From Xenorhabdus japonica (GTDB lineage Bacteria > Pseudomonadota > Gammaproteobacteria > Enterobacterales > Enterobacteriaceae), in assembly GCF_900115195.1 (NCBI RefSeq), contig NZ_FOVO01000014.1:1-64000 (forward strand): a stretch of 64,000 nt of DNA, read 5' to 3'. The position numbers were made by a program, and so were the translations under genes. The notes beneath the pieces are model-generated. The model did no database searches. It was not told the DNA's origin and worked only from the letters and a program-made list of their open reading frames with translations. Positions 17,859 through 27,030 of this stretch are shown piece after piece. The first letter of the stretch is position 1, and every line of letters begins with the position of its first letter.

Positions 17859-19035
17859 CAAATTGACTTCTGCCAGAACTGTTGTTGGCAGAACTAGAAC
17901 TACAGCTAAAAAAGCCATTTTAAATAAATCGGCCTTGAATATACCGTCCTTGAATAAACCAATAGTGAATAAAGAATATGCCTTGTTTTGTCTGACGGAA
18001 GGAGGCATAGCGCTGGCTCGTCGTTTGCAATCCCACTTGGCGATGGATTGCTTCACTTCTCCTGAATTGCTGGAGAGTGAATTTTTGGATCCGGACAATG
18101 GATTCATGGCTTTTGAAGATGGATTTGCCAGTACAGTGCGCAAGGCATTCATTCAATACAGTGCTTTGATCATGATTGGTGCGACGGGGATTGCCATTCG
18201 GGTTATCGCCCCTCTGCTCAAGGACAAAATGACCGATCCGGCGGTTGTGGTGCTGGATGAAAAAGGACAATTTGCTATCAGCTTACTGTCGGGGCATATG
18301 GGAGGCGCAAATAAGCTGGCACAACAGATCGCTGATATTCTTGATGGTCAGGCGGTGATCACGACTGCGACAGATGTTAACCAAGTTGCAGCATTGGATC
18401 TGTTATCTCAACAAATTGACGGAGAAATGGAGAATTTCCGTACCAACGTCAAAACCGTCAATCAAATGCTGGTCAATGGTAAGCGGGTGGGAATTTGGTG
18501 GCATCCCTCCTTGCGTTGCGAAAAAGAACGCTACGACACGCGCGGTTTCATTTCTGTTGATGTTCTGGATGATCGGCCTGAACTGGATGCTCTGGTATAC
18601 GTCAGTTATGAACGGATAAATCTGGCATTGGCAATTCCCACTTTTAAATTAATTCCTCGCCGTATTGTTGCAGGAATTGGTTGCCGGCGCGGAGTGGAAG
18701 CCGATCGGCTTGCTGAATTATTGGATCGCCATCTGATGGAATACGGTCTTGAGCCTTTGGCGCTAAAAGCCGTTGGCAGTATCGAATTGAAAAAAGCCGA
18801 GCCAGCGTTAATCCAATTGGCAGAAAAACGCCAAATTCCATTCCAAATCTTCTCTGTTAATCAACTTGCCCAGTGTGAACAAGCACTTCCGGCTTCTGAA
18901 TTTGTCCGAAAAACGGTGGGCATAGGCTGTGTTTCCCAACCCGTGGCTTGGATAATGAGTCAAGGGCACTTGGTTGGCCATACCCTGCGTGAGCAGGGCG
19001 TCACCATCACATTAGGAGTATTGAATCCATGTTAA
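17839..19035 (+). CDS. cbiG: Cobalt-precorrin-5A hydrolase
   Basis: A 398-residue protein that opens the delta-lactone of cobalt-precorrin-5A and releases acetaldehyde. Blocks: '[16 protein letters not shown]', '[18 protein letters not shown]', '[18 protein letters not shown]', '[15 protein letters not shown]' and the C-terminal '[19 protein letters not shown]'. The first 45 residues hold a low-complexity insert ([19 protein letters not shown]) that Salmonella CbiG lacks. The ATG at 17839 matches the Salmonella start (MNT...) and overlaps cbiF by 20 bases. It overlaps cbiH by 7 bases. Confidence 0.93.
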   Translation: MNTAAPNKLTSARTVVGRTRTTAKKAILNKSALNIPSLNKPIVNKEYALFCLTEGGIALARRLQSHLAMDCFTSPELLESEFLDPDNGFMAFEDGFASTVRKAFIQYSALIMIGATGIAIRVIAPLLKDKMTDPAVVVLDEKGQFAISLLSGHMGGANKLAQQIADILDGQAVITTATDVNQVAALDLLSQQIDGEMENFRTNVKTVNQMLVNGKRVGIWWHPSLRCEKERYDTRGFISVDVLDDRPELDALVYVSYERINLALAIPTFKLIPRRIVAGIGCRRGVEADRLAELLDRHLMEYGLEPLALKAVGSIELKKAEPALIQLAEKRQIPFQIFSVNQLAQCEQALPASEFVRKTVGIGCVSQPVAWIMSQGHLVGHTLREQGVTITLGVLNPC

Positions 19036-19754
19036 CTGTCATTGGAATTGGCCCCGGCAGCGAAGCCATGATGACGCAGGAAGCGATTGCAGCATTGAAA
19101 GCGGCTGATATCGTGGTGGGTTACAAAACTTATACCCATTTGGTGAAACCGCTGGTGGGCGATAAAGAGATCATCAAAACCGGCATGTGCAAAGAGATTG
19201 AACGCTGTCAGATAGCTATTGAACTGGCAGAGCAGGGCAAAAATGTGGCGATGGTTTGTAGCGGCGATGCGGGAATTTATGGCATGGCTGGCTTGATTTT
19301 GGAATTAGTCAGCCAGCAAAAACGCAATGTGGAAGTTCGGTTGGTGGCAGGTGTCACGGCAAGTACAGCCTGCGCTACCTTGCTTGGTGCGCCGTTGATG
19401 CATGATTTTTGTCATATCAGCCTGAGTGATTTGCTTACACCGTGGGAGGTGATTGAAAAACGGGTGAGGGCTGCGGCAGAAGCTGATTTTGTGGTTTGTT
19501 TCTACAATCCCCGTAGCCGTGGGCGGGAAGAACATTTGGCACGGGCATTTTCCTTGATGGCTCCGTGGAAATCAGCAGAAACTCCTGTAGGTGTGGTGAA
19601 AGCGGCGGGGCGTAAACATGAGGATAAATGGCTGACGACTTTTGCGACAATGGATTTTTCCCGTGTTGATATGCGCAGTCTGGTGATTGTGGGTAATCAG
19701 TCAACCTATATACGTGATGGGCTGATGATCACGCCGAGAGGGTACAAACTATGA
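19029..19754 (+). CDS. cbiH: Cobalt-precorrin-3 C17-methyltransferase
   Basis: A 241-residue SAM methyltransferase that causes ring contraction with C17 methylation. '[19 protein letters not shown]', 'VAMVCSGDAGIYGMAGLIL', 'VVAGVTASTACATLLGAPL'-like block and 'FVVCFYNPRSRGREEHL' are present. Full length for the family. It overlaps cbiG by 7 bases and cbiJ by 4. Confidence 0.95.
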   Translation: MLTVIGIGPGSEAMMTQEAIAALKAADIVVGYKTYTHLVKPLVGDKEIIKTGMCKEIERCQIAIELAEQGKNVAMVCSGDAGIYGMAGLILELVSQQKRNVEVRLVAGVTASTACATLLGAPLMHDFCHISLSDLLTPWEVIEKRVRAAAEADFVVCFYNPRSRGREEHLARAFSLMAPWKSAETPVGVVKAAGRKHEDKWLTTFATMDFSRVDMRSLVIVGNQSTYIRDGLMITPRGYKL

Positions 19755-20530
19755 AACGGCCGCTGATCCACATTTTTGGCGGCACAAGCGATGCCCGCCA
19801 GATTTGTGTGATGATGGATACTGCCGGCATAGATTATGGCTTGTCAGTGGCTACCCCAACAGGAGCACAGCAGGCAATGGGGATTCGCGGCGAAATTGTC
19901 ATTGGCAGGATGGAAGCCGAAGGAATGGCCGAATATCTGCAAAAGCAGGGGGTGAGAATAGTAATTGATGCGTCTCATCCTTATGCTGAACGCTTGAGTC
20001 AAAACATTGTCAGCGCTTGCCAAACATTGGGAGTGCCTCTCATTCGTTATATCCGTCCCAGCGATATTGACGCCGTTGAACATCCCCTCATCCATAAAGT
20101 GGCAACTATTGAGAAGGCGTGTGAAGTAGCAGCCAATTTGGGAACCCGCATTTTGCTGACTACCGGCAGCAAGCAATTGCCGGATTATGTAACTCACTTA
20201 CAAGGAAAAACCGTGCTGGCTCGTGTATTGCCGACAACAGAAGTTTTGGCGATGTGTGAATCCTGTGGTTTGTCCGTCGATCAGATTTTTGCCCTGAAAG
20301 GCCCATTCAGTGCCAATTTCAATCGGGCATTTTACCAATTTTGTCAGGCGGAGGTCGTGATTACTAAAGAGTCAGGTGAGCAAGGTGGTTTCAAGGAAAA
20401 AATCGAGCCATGTCTTTCTCTCGGTTTGCCCTGCATCGTGCTTTGTCGTCCCGAGGGGCAATTTGGCGGAAAAGGGATCACGCAGGTCAATGGGTTGGAA
20501 GCAATGGCGCAGTTATTGGCGAATGTTTGA
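19751..20530 (+). CDS. cbiJ: Cobalt-precorrin-6A reductase
   Basis: A 259-residue NAD(P)H-dependent reductase. The start 'IHIFGGTSDARQICVMM', 'VIDASHPYAERLSQNIVSAC', 'RILLTTGSKQLPDY' and 'ITKESGEQGGFKEKIEPC' are characteristic. Followed after 33 bases by cbiK. Confidence 0.94.
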   Translation: MKRPLIHIFGGTSDARQICVMMDTAGIDYGLSVATPTGAQQAMGIRGEIVIGRMEAEGMAEYLQKQGVRIVIDASHPYAERLSQNIVSACQTLGVPLIRYIRPSDIDAVEHPLIHKVATIEKACEVAANLGTRILLTTGSKQLPDYVTHLQGKTVLARVLPTTEVLAMCESCGLSVDQIFALKGPFSANFNRAFYQFCQAEVVITKESGEQGGFKEKIEPCLSLGLPCIVLCRPEGQFGGKGITQVNGLEAMAQLLANV

Positions 20531-20563
20531 AGGCCAGCAAATAGACCAATAAGGAAGAGTGAA

Positions 20564-21343
20564 ATGAAAAAAGCACTATTGGTTATAAGCTTCGGAACCA
20601 GCTATCCCGAAACACTAAAAAGCAATATTGAAGCCTGTGAACAGCAATTGGCATCAGTTTTTCCGGACAGGGAGCTATTTCGGGCATTTACTTCTGGCAT
20701 GATTATTCGAAAATTGCATCAGCGTGATGGTATTCACATTGATACTCCCCATGATGCACTGATCAGATTGCAGCACGCGGGTTATAACGATGTCGCTGTT
20801 CAATGCCTGCATATCATTAATGGCGATGAGTATGAAAAAGTGCTGCGTGAAGTTGAGAAATTCCGCCCCCACTTTAAACGGTTGGTGTTGGGCGCTCCGT
20901 TACTCAGCCACTTTAATGACTACCTGCAATTGATGCGGGCGCTACGCCACCAGCTTCCCCGGCTGGCGGAGAGTGAATGTGTCGTCTTTATGGGACACGG
21001 TACAACACACCCTGCTTTTTCCGCCTACGCCTGTTTGGATCACCTGATGAGTCATTACCATTTTCCGGCGCGGGTAGGAGCGGTTGAAAGCTATCCCGAA
21101 CTTCCCCTGATCATCAAAGGATTAAAAGAGCAGAAGATCCGCAAAGTTTATCTGATGCCATTGATGTTGGTGGCTGGAGATCATGCCACCAATGATATGG
21201 CCTCAAATGAAGAAGACTCTTGGAAATCACAGTTGGAGAAGGCGGGAATTGTCGCAATCCCCTGGTTACAGGGTTTGGGGGAAAACTCAATGATTCGGCA
21301 GATGTTTGTCGATCACCTTACTTACGCGCTGGATGCTGAATGA
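20564..21343 (+). CDS. cbiK: Sirohydrochlorin cobaltochelatase
   Basis: A 259-residue class II chelatase that inserts Co2+ into sirohydrochlorin, committing precorrin-2 to B12. 'ALLVISFGTSYPETLKSNIE' is the N-terminal block. Metal-binding His residues lie in 'VVFMGHGTTHPAF' and 'LMPLMLVAGDHATNDMAS'. It has no signal peptide, as in the cytoplasmic Salmonella form. A clear AAGGAAGAG ribosome binding site precedes it. Confidence 0.95.
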   Translation: MKKALLVISFGTSYPETLKSNIEACEQQLASVFPDRELFRAFTSGMIIRKLHQRDGIHIDTPHDALIRLQHAGYNDVAVQCLHIINGDEYEKVLREVEKFRPHFKRLVLGAPLLSHFNDYLQLMRALRHQLPRLAESECVVFMGHGTTHPAFSAYACLDHLMSHYHFPARVGAVESYPELPLIIKGLKEQKIRKVYLMPLMLVAGDHATNDMASNEEDSWKSQLEKAGIVAIPWLQGLGENSMIRQMFVDHLTYALDAE

Positions 21344-21368
21344 TGAATAATGATGAGGAGAAAGCCGA

Positions 21369-22112
21369 ATGAACGGAAAAGCAAAAACAGGAAAACTGTA
21401 TGTTATGGGCGTTGGCCCCGGAGCCAGTGACCTGATTACTGTACGGGCGGCGCGTATTCTTTCTGAGCTTGATGTGGTTTATACCCCAACGGGGAAAAAA
21501 GGAGCCCAAAGCCTCGCCCACTCCATTATTGAAGAATACCTTTCACCAAAAACCGAAGTTTGTACTTACCATTTTTTAATGAAAGCCGATATAGCAGCAA
21601 AAAAAGCGGTATGGGACGAAGTGGCACAAACCTTGAAAGAGGAAGTTATCAGCGGCAGGAAAGTCGGTTTTATCACTTTGGGAGATCCCATGCTGTTCAG
21701 TACATGGGTATTTCTTTTGGAGCGGATGAACTCTCCATCATGGTTAGAAATTGTACCGGGGATCACCTCATTTTCTGCTATTTCCGCGGTCAGCATGATG
21801 CCACTGGCAATGGAAAACCAAACTTTGGCGGTTATTTCCTGTACCGCTTCTGAAGCCGTCTTAGAACAAGCATTGCTCAATCACGACTGCATTGTCCTGA
21901 TGAAAGTTTATTCGCGTTTTCCCCTGATACGTGACCTGCTGCATCGACACAATCTATTGGAACATGCACAGATGATGGCAGATGCCACTTTGCTGACAGA
22001 GCAATATTGGCGCGATCTTGCCACGTTATCCTTTAGTGAAAAAGATTGGAAGCATGAGTTATCGTATTTTTCCACGATTTTGATTAATAAAAACTGGCAA
22101 TTATCGGGGTGA
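21369..22112 (+). CDS. cbiL: Cobalt-precorrin-2 C20-methyltransferase
   Basis: A 247-residue SAM methyltransferase. 'LYVMGVGPGASDLITVRAAR', 'VYTPTGKKGAQSLAHSII', 'VGFITLGDPMLFSTWVFLL' and 'VPGITSFSAISAVSMMPLA' are family blocks. It is separated from cbiP by 105 bases, the place where Salmonella has cbiMNQO. Confidence 0.94.
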   Translation: MNGKAKTGKLYVMGVGPGASDLITVRAARILSELDVVYTPTGKKGAQSLAHSIIEEYLSPKTEVCTYHFLMKADIAAKKAVWDEVAQTLKEEVISGRKVGFITLGDPMLFSTWVFLLERMNSPSWLEIVPGITSFSAISAVSMMPLAMENQTLAVISCTASEAVLEQALLNHDCIVLMKVYSRFPLIRDLLHRHNLLEHAQMMADATLLTEQYWRDLATLSFSEKDWKHELSYFSTILINKNWQLSG

Positions 22113-22217
22113 GTTATGCAACAGAAAATAATGAAATAAAAAGGATCATTATTTCCAGTCACGACATAAATTTGATCTATCAAAAATAAGCAACCACGAA
22201 ATAAGGGAGAATACACA
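22113..22217 (+). other. cbiL-cbiP spacer, possible scar of lost cbiMNQO
   Basis: Cobalt-transporter genes cbiMNQO sit between cbiL and cbiP in Salmonella. Here only 105 bases remain. They hold a start-like ATG at 22116 after GGGGTGAG, giving MQQKIMK and a stop, which may be the residue of a removed first gene. Confidence 0.4.
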
Positions 22218-23765
22218 ATGACATTATCGCTGATGGTTCAGGGAACGGCATCTGATGTAGGCAAAAGTGTGCTGGTAGCGGGATTTTGTCGAATATTTTC
22301 GCAGGACGGTTATCGTTGCACTCCCTTTAAATCCCAGAATATGGCGCTTAATTCAGGGATTACCGCAGATGGCAAAGAGATGGGACGGGCGCAGATATTT
22401 CAGGCGGAAGCGGCGGGAATTGCGCCGGATGTGCGCATGAATCCTGTATTGTTGAAACCCACCAGCGATCGTAAGGCACAAGTGATTTTTATGGGAAAAG
22501 TGATGTGCAGCATGAATGCGGTGGAATATCACGAACATAAGCCCCAATTGCTGCAACAGATTTTGATGGCATATAACGGGTTGGCAGCAGAAACGGACAT
22601 CATGGTATTAGAAGGAGCAGGCAGTCCGGCGGAGATCAATTTGCGTGATCGCGATATCGTCAATATGGGTATGGCCGAATTGGTGAATACTCCCGTAATT
22701 CTGGTGGCAGACATTGATCGTGGTGGTGTGTTCGCATCCATCTACGGTACATTGGCCTTGCTTAAACCTGAGGAAAAAGCCCGAATCAAGGGTGTTATCA
22801 TCAATAAATTTCGCGGTGATATCTCTTTGTTGCAATCAGGTATCGATCAGATCGAAGCTTTGACACAAGTACCGATATTGGGCGTTTTACCGTGGCTGGA
22901 TCTCGATCTGGAAGATGAAGACAGCGTTGCCTTGCAGGTGGGCAAATATGATCGGCGGAAACAAAAAACAGAAGGTCGTTTGGATGAAAATTGCCTGAAT
23001 ATTGCTGTCATCCAATACCCTCATATCGCTAATTTCACGGATTTCAATGCGCTGGCGGCTCAACCGGATGTGCATTTGCGTTATGTCTCTGAGCCTTCTG
23101 AACTGCAAGGCGCTGATCTGATTATTCTTCCCGGCAGCAAGAATACTTTGGGGGATTTGGCATGGTTGAAAACTCAAGGTCTTGATCAGGCCATTATCAA
23201 AGCCCGTCAGGAAAGCGTACCAATTATCGGGATCTGTGGCGGTTATCAAATGTTGGGCAAGCAGATTGTGGATGAAGTGGAATCCGGCTTAATTCAAATG
23301 ACAGGTTTGGGGTTATTGGATACTGAAACAGAATTTGCCAGTGAAAAGCAGACTGCACAGGTTAAGGGCATCGTGATGCCTGCGTTATCAGGCATGTTGA
23401 AATTATGCAGTGAAAAGCCGATTGCGGGTTATGAGATTCACATGGGAACTACGCAACTTAGTAAGCAAGCCGCGCCTTTTGCCAAAATGCACTGGCATAA
23501 TGGTGAGGAAAAAATCTGGTTTGATGGTGCAGTTGCGCGGGATGGTTTGGTGATGGGAAGCTACTTGCATGGTTTGTTTGATCAAAACACATTCACCCGC
23601 CCACTATTAAATCAATTGCGTATAAGAAAAGGTTGCGTTCCAATGGAAAATGTTGCCTTTAATTACGTCCGGCACAAAGAAAAACAGTTCAATATATTGG
23701 CGGCCAGTATGCGTGAACATCTGGATATCCCACGAATTTATCAATTAATGTGTGAACATAAATAA
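22218..23765 (+). CDS. cbiP: Adenosylcobyric acid synthase (glutamine-hydrolysing)
   Basis: A 515-residue amidotransferase that amidates carboxylates b, d, e and g. N-terminal P-loop region '[17 protein letters not shown]', then '[20 protein letters not shown]' and '[20 protein letters not shown]'. The C-terminal glutaminase has the nucleophile in '[16 protein letters not shown]' and the catalytic His in 'GSYLHGLFD'. Strong AAGGGAG ribosome binding site. Full length. Confidence 0.95.
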   Translation: MTLSLMVQGTASDVGKSVLVAGFCRIFSQDGYRCTPFKSQNMALNSGITADGKEMGRAQIFQAEAAGIAPDVRMNPVLLKPTSDRKAQVIFMGKVMCSMNAVEYHEHKPQLLQQILMAYNGLAAETDIMVLEGAGSPAEINLRDRDIVNMGMAELVNTPVILVADIDRGGVFASIYGTLALLKPEEKARIKGVIINKFRGDISLLQSGIDQIEALTQVPILGVLPWLDLDLEDEDSVALQVGKYDRRKQKTEGRLDENCLNIAVIQYPHIANFTDFNALAAQPDVHLRYVSEPSELQGADLIILPGSKNTLGDLAWLKTQGLDQAIIKARQESVPIIGICGGYQMLGKQIVDEVESGLIQMTGLGLLDTETEFASEKQTAQVKGIVMPALSGMLKLCSEKPIAGYEIHMGTTQLSKQAAPFAKMHWHNGEEKIWFDGAVARDGLVMGSYLHGLFDQNTFTRPLLNQLRIRKGCVPMENVAFNYVRHKEKQFNILAASMREHLDIPRIYQLMCEHK

Positions 23766-23861
23766 TGATTTATCGTAAATTTACAAGAGGAAATTTAGAT
23801 AAAATAGGGCATTATGTAGAGTCATTCTGTGAAATGAAATTTTGCATGATGGAGTCATACC

Positions 23862-24407
23862 ATGATTTTAGTGACAGGCGGTGCCCGCAGTGGCAAGAGC
23901 AGCTACGCTGAACACCTGCTTGCTGAGCAGTGCAGGCAGGTATTGTATATCGCTACGGCGCAGGTCACGGATGAAGAGATGGCGGCTCGTATTGAGCAGC
24001 ATAGACAGGAGCGTCCGGTACATTGGCGCACTTGGGAAGGCCATCAAGATTTAGGCTTTGTTATCCGCCAGCATCGTCAGCCCCAAGAGGGCGTTATACT
24101 AGAATGTGTTACCACATTGATTGCCAATTTACTGTTTGACTTATCGGGTGGTATATCACCTGAGGAACTTGATTTCGCATCATTGGAAGTGCTTATCCAT
24201 CATCAGCTTGATGATTTGATTGATGCCAGCTTGATGTGTCCGATGCCGGTGTATTTGGTGACCAATGAGTTGGGAATGGGCATCACACCTGAAAATCGCC
24301 TGGCACGCCATTTTGTCGATATTGCTGGGCGTGCTAATCAAAAGTTGGCAAGGGCTGCTAAAGAAGTCTGGTTGATGGTGTCAGGCATTGGAGTGAAGGT
24401 TAAATGA
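23862..24407 (+). CDS. cobU: Adenosylcobinamide kinase / guanylyltransferase
   Basis: A 181-residue bifunctional enzyme that phosphorylates adenosylcobinamide and adds GMP. P-loop '[17 protein letters not shown]', '[19 protein letters not shown]', '[14 protein letters not shown]' (guanylylated His region) and '[20 protein letters not shown]'. Follows cbiP by 96 bases and overlaps cobS by 4. Confidence 0.95.
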   Translation: MILVTGGARSGKSSYAEHLLAEQCRQVLYIATAQVTDEEMAARIEQHRQERPVHWRTWEGHQDLGFVIRQHRQPQEGVILECVTTLIANLLFDLSGGISPEELDFASLEVLIHHQLDDLIDASLMCPMPVYLVTNELGMGITPENRLARHFVDIAGRANQKLARAAKEVWLMVSGIGVKVK

Positions 24408-25162
24408 AGCTGAATGTTTTTTGGGCAGCATTACAGTTTATGACACGGCTTCCGATCCCCGAAAAATGGGCGGAAGGTGTCGATTTTCGCCAATATTGGC
24501 GTGGTGTTCCCTATTTCCCTGTGATCGGGTTGATTCTTGGTGGTTTGGCTGGCTTGGTATCACTTTCTATCAGTCAGTCGGGTGGAGGAATGTACATCGG
24601 CGCGATTGGTTATGTTTTGGCTTTGGCTTTTTTGACGGGTGGATTACATTTAGATGGATTGTCTGACACTTGTGACGGGATTTTTTCCGCCCGCCAGCGA
24701 GAAAAAATGCTGGAGATCATGCGTGATAGCCGGCTCGGAACTTATGGCGGTATCGGGTTAATCTTCTGTATCGTCCTCAAAATATTAGCTGTCGTTGAAT
24801 TGTCTTATCATCCCCCTCTTTACTTGCTTGCTTTGCTGACGTGTGCCCCGATTGTTGGACGTACGGCTGTGGTGCTTTTAATGTATGAGCAACTTTATGC
24901 CCGTGAAAATGAGGGCATGGGAAGCGGTTATATTGGTCGAATTACCCCCTCTGCAACTGCACTGACTTTATTGGGTGGGGCTGTATTGTTGATGACATTG
25001 GGAAACTGGAAAGCCTTATTGGCAATGATGGTGTCGTTGCTTGTGGTTTATGGGCTTGCGCTCTATTTCAATTATCGCCTTGGTGGGCAAACGGGCGATA
25101 CGCTGGGGGCTTCTATTGAAGTGGGAGAAGTTACTTTTTTGTTGGCAATAATTTGGCAATAA
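24404..25162 (+). CDS. cobS: Adenosylcobinamide-GDP ribazoletransferase (cobalamin synthase)
   Basis: A 252-residue polytopic membrane protein that joins AdoCbi-GDP to alpha-ribazole(-phosphate). '[16 protein letters not shown]', '[20 protein letters not shown]', '[16 protein letters not shown]' and 'GEGVGS'-like metal site region are consistent. It overlaps cobU by ATGA and is followed by the cobC remnant. Confidence 0.94.
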   Translation: MKLNVFWAALQFMTRLPIPEKWAEGVDFRQYWRGVPYFPVIGLILGGLAGLVSLSISQSGGGMYIGAIGYVLALAFLTGGLHLDGLSDTCDGIFSARQREKMLEIMRDSRLGTYGGIGLIFCIVLKILAVVELSYHPPLYLLALLTCAPIVGRTAVVLLMYEQLYARENEGMGSGYIGRITPSATALTLLGGAVLLMTLGNWKALLAMMVSLLVVYGLALYFNYRLGGQTGDTLGASIEVGEVTFLLAIIWQ

Positions 25163-25208
25163 ATGATGAGTTGGCAATAAATAAAATCAATCTGGAGAGA
25201 ATAATCAG

Positions 25209-25349
25209 ATGCGATTGTTTCTTGTTCGACATGGACAGACACAAGCCAATATTGATGGTGTGGGGGCTTACAGTATCGTCGATAATCATGTGGGGTTTAT
25301 CACTTTGCGGGTATTCAATGCTCGGACAGAATACTGGCTGGATGAATAA
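25209..25349 (+). pseudogene. cobC: cobC remnant with in-frame internal deletion
   Basis: A 46-codon ORF with its own AGAGAATAA leader. Residues 1-18 (MRLFLVRHGQTQANIDGV) are the RHG-motif N-terminus of alpha-ribazole-5'-phosphate phosphatase. Residues 19-40 (GAYSIVDNHVGFITLRVFNA) match the C-terminus of enterobacterial CobC ('CWSAIDINQKFATLRVLNSR' in E. coli). About 155 internal residues, including the second catalytic His, have been removed without disturbing the frame. The product cannot be a phosphatase. Position between cobS and cobT agrees with the identity. Confidence 0.85.
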
Positions 25350-25351
25350 AC

Positions 25352-26434
25352 ATGACATTACAATCGTTGATTGAGTCTATTCAACCCTTGAATCGGGAAA
25401 ATATGGAAAAAGCGGCACGGCACATTGACAGCCTGCTCAAGCCATTGGGGAGTTTGGGGCGTCTTGAAGAATTAGCAATACATTTATCTGGCATGCCAGG
25501 CATTGCAGATCTGCAAAACCTGCAAAAAGAGATCATTGTCATGTGTGCTGATCATGGTGTGTATGATGAAGGTGTAGCTATTTCACCTAAAAACGTTACG
25601 GCCATACAGGCACGCAATATGTTGAAAGGGCTAACAGGTGTTTGTGTGCTGGCGAAAAACAGTGGAACGCATGTTTTACCCGTGGATATTGGTATTGATT
25701 GTGAGCCTATTGAACACATGCTGTCCCTTAAACTTGCACAGGGTTGCGGCAACATTGCCCAAGGTGCCGCGATGGGTTATGAACAAGCAGAAATGTTGTT
25801 GCTGGCAAGTGCACAACTGGTGCAACAGCGCATTGCGGCAGGAATAACCGTATTTGGTATTGGGGAGATGGGTGTTGCCAATACAACTTCGGCTGCTGCG
25901 GTTATTAGTGTCCTGACAGGAAGTGATCCCTGTGATGTAGTTGGGTTGGGCGCTAATTTTCCTGTTGAGTGGCTGACGCATAAGCAATCCATTGTACGGC
26001 AGGCTATTGCCATCAATCAGCCGGATAACAAAAACGCAATTGATGTGTTGGCAAAAGTGGGCGGATTTGAGTTTGTAGGCATGACTGGCGTGATTCTGGG
26101 AGCTGCTGCTGCTGGCGTGCCAGTTGTACTTGATGGTTTCTTGTCTTATGCGTCAGCATTGGCAGCGTGTCAGATATCCCCCATTGCACGGGATTATTGC
26201 ATTCCTTCCCATATATCGGCAGAAAAAGGTGCGATACTGGCGTTACAACATTTGAATTTGCAGCCATACTTGCATTTAGATTTGCGTCTTGGTGAGGGGA
26301 GTGGTGCAGCTATTGCCATGTCCCTGATTGATGCAGCCTGCACGATGTATTGTCATATGGGTAAATTGGCAAGTAGTGGTATCTGTTTTCCTGCGCCAAA
26401 AAGGCCGTACATAGCGCAGCCTTTAAGAATATAA
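25352..26434 (+). CDS. cobT: Nicotinate-nucleotide-dimethylbenzimidazole phosphoribosyltransferase
   Basis: A 360-residue enzyme that makes alpha-ribazole-5'-phosphate from the lower-ligand base and nicotinate mononucleotide. 'KPLGSLGRLEELAIHLSGM', 'VMCADHGVYDEGVAISPK', 'FGIGEMGVANTTSAAAVI' and the C-terminal 'LRLGEGSGAAIAMSLIDAA' (with the catalytic Glu region) are present. Last gene of the 15-kb plus-strand operon; starts 2 bases after the cobC remnant. Confidence 0.95.
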   Translation: MTLQSLIESIQPLNRENMEKAARHIDSLLKPLGSLGRLEELAIHLSGMPGIADLQNLQKEIIVMCADHGVYDEGVAISPKNVTAIQARNMLKGLTGVCVLAKNSGTHVLPVDIGIDCEPIEHMLSLKLAQGCGNIAQGAAMGYEQAEMLLLASAQLVQQRIAAGITVFGIGEMGVANTTSAAAVISVLTGSDPCDVVGLGANFPVEWLTHKQSIVRQAIAINQPDNKNAIDVLAKVGGFEFVGMTGVILGAAAAGVPVVLDGFLSYASALAACQISPIARDYCIPSHISAEKGAILALQHLNLQPYLHLDLRLGEGSGAAIAMSLIDAACTMYCHMGKLASSGICFPAPKRPYIAQPLRI

Positions 26435-26521
26435 ATTAAGCCAAGGGTATTAAGCTAACGATATGTTATTAAGACATTTATCATTTTCTGATTAAGAATA
26501 ATGCTCTGGCTCCATAGTAAT

Positions 26522-26992
26522 TTAGTATATATGCGAAATTAAATCATCATAAAGGGATTTATTCTTATCCAATTTTAAATAAAATTGAGGTGCTACAAAA
26601 TGGTGTGTTTTGCGTAAATAATCCAATGATACTTCTGGTATTTCAATGAATTTTATAATTGGAATAGCTAAGCCGAAATCATTATCTGCAAAGTAGTCAA
26701 AAACAGATTTTCCATTACTAGGAATGGCTTTTTCTGCGATATCTGCAATTTGTCTGGCAGTTCCTGATATAGGTTCACCAAGTAACATTATTCCTTTTAT
26801 TGCTTTGACGGGGGTTGTTACATAAATAAAAGCAACGGTATGTTTTCTCCTGAATTTTCGGCGGAATTCGTATTTCTTTTCACCGGATGAAACTTTTTTC
26901 CAAGCAGCATCATGCAAACTTAAAACAATATAATCTTCTTGTGTGATGTTATATTTTTGAATTTTGACTTTCATACGATGATTTTGCTCCAT
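26522..26992 (-). CDS. ASCH-like (PUA-fold) protein
   Basis: A 156-residue protein, or 150 from a second ATG at 26974. 'LSLHDAAWKKVSSGEKKYEF' with RRKFR resembles the core of ASCH domains ('...i..GkKtyEfR..'), and 'AFIYVTTPVKAIKGIMLLGE' the following beta strands. ASCH proteins are small PUA-like folds thought to bind RNA or modified nucleosides; some are hydrolases of N4-acetylcytidine. No function can be fixed here. It stands alone, convergent with cobT and 38 bases downstream of the ligase stop's opposite end, so it could also be read with neither. Confidence 0.55.
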   Translation of the reverse strand: MEQNHRMKVKIQKYNITQEDYIVLSLHDAAWKKVSSGEKKYEFRRKFRRKHTVAFIYVTTPVKAIKGIMLLGEPISGTARQIADIAEKAIPSNGKSVFDYFADNDFGLAIPIIKFIEIPEVSLDYLRKTHHFVAPQFYLKLDKNKSLYDDLISHIY

Positions 26993-27030
26993 TATTATTG
27001 ATTCATCGTTAGCGTTTTTTTCTTTTTATA

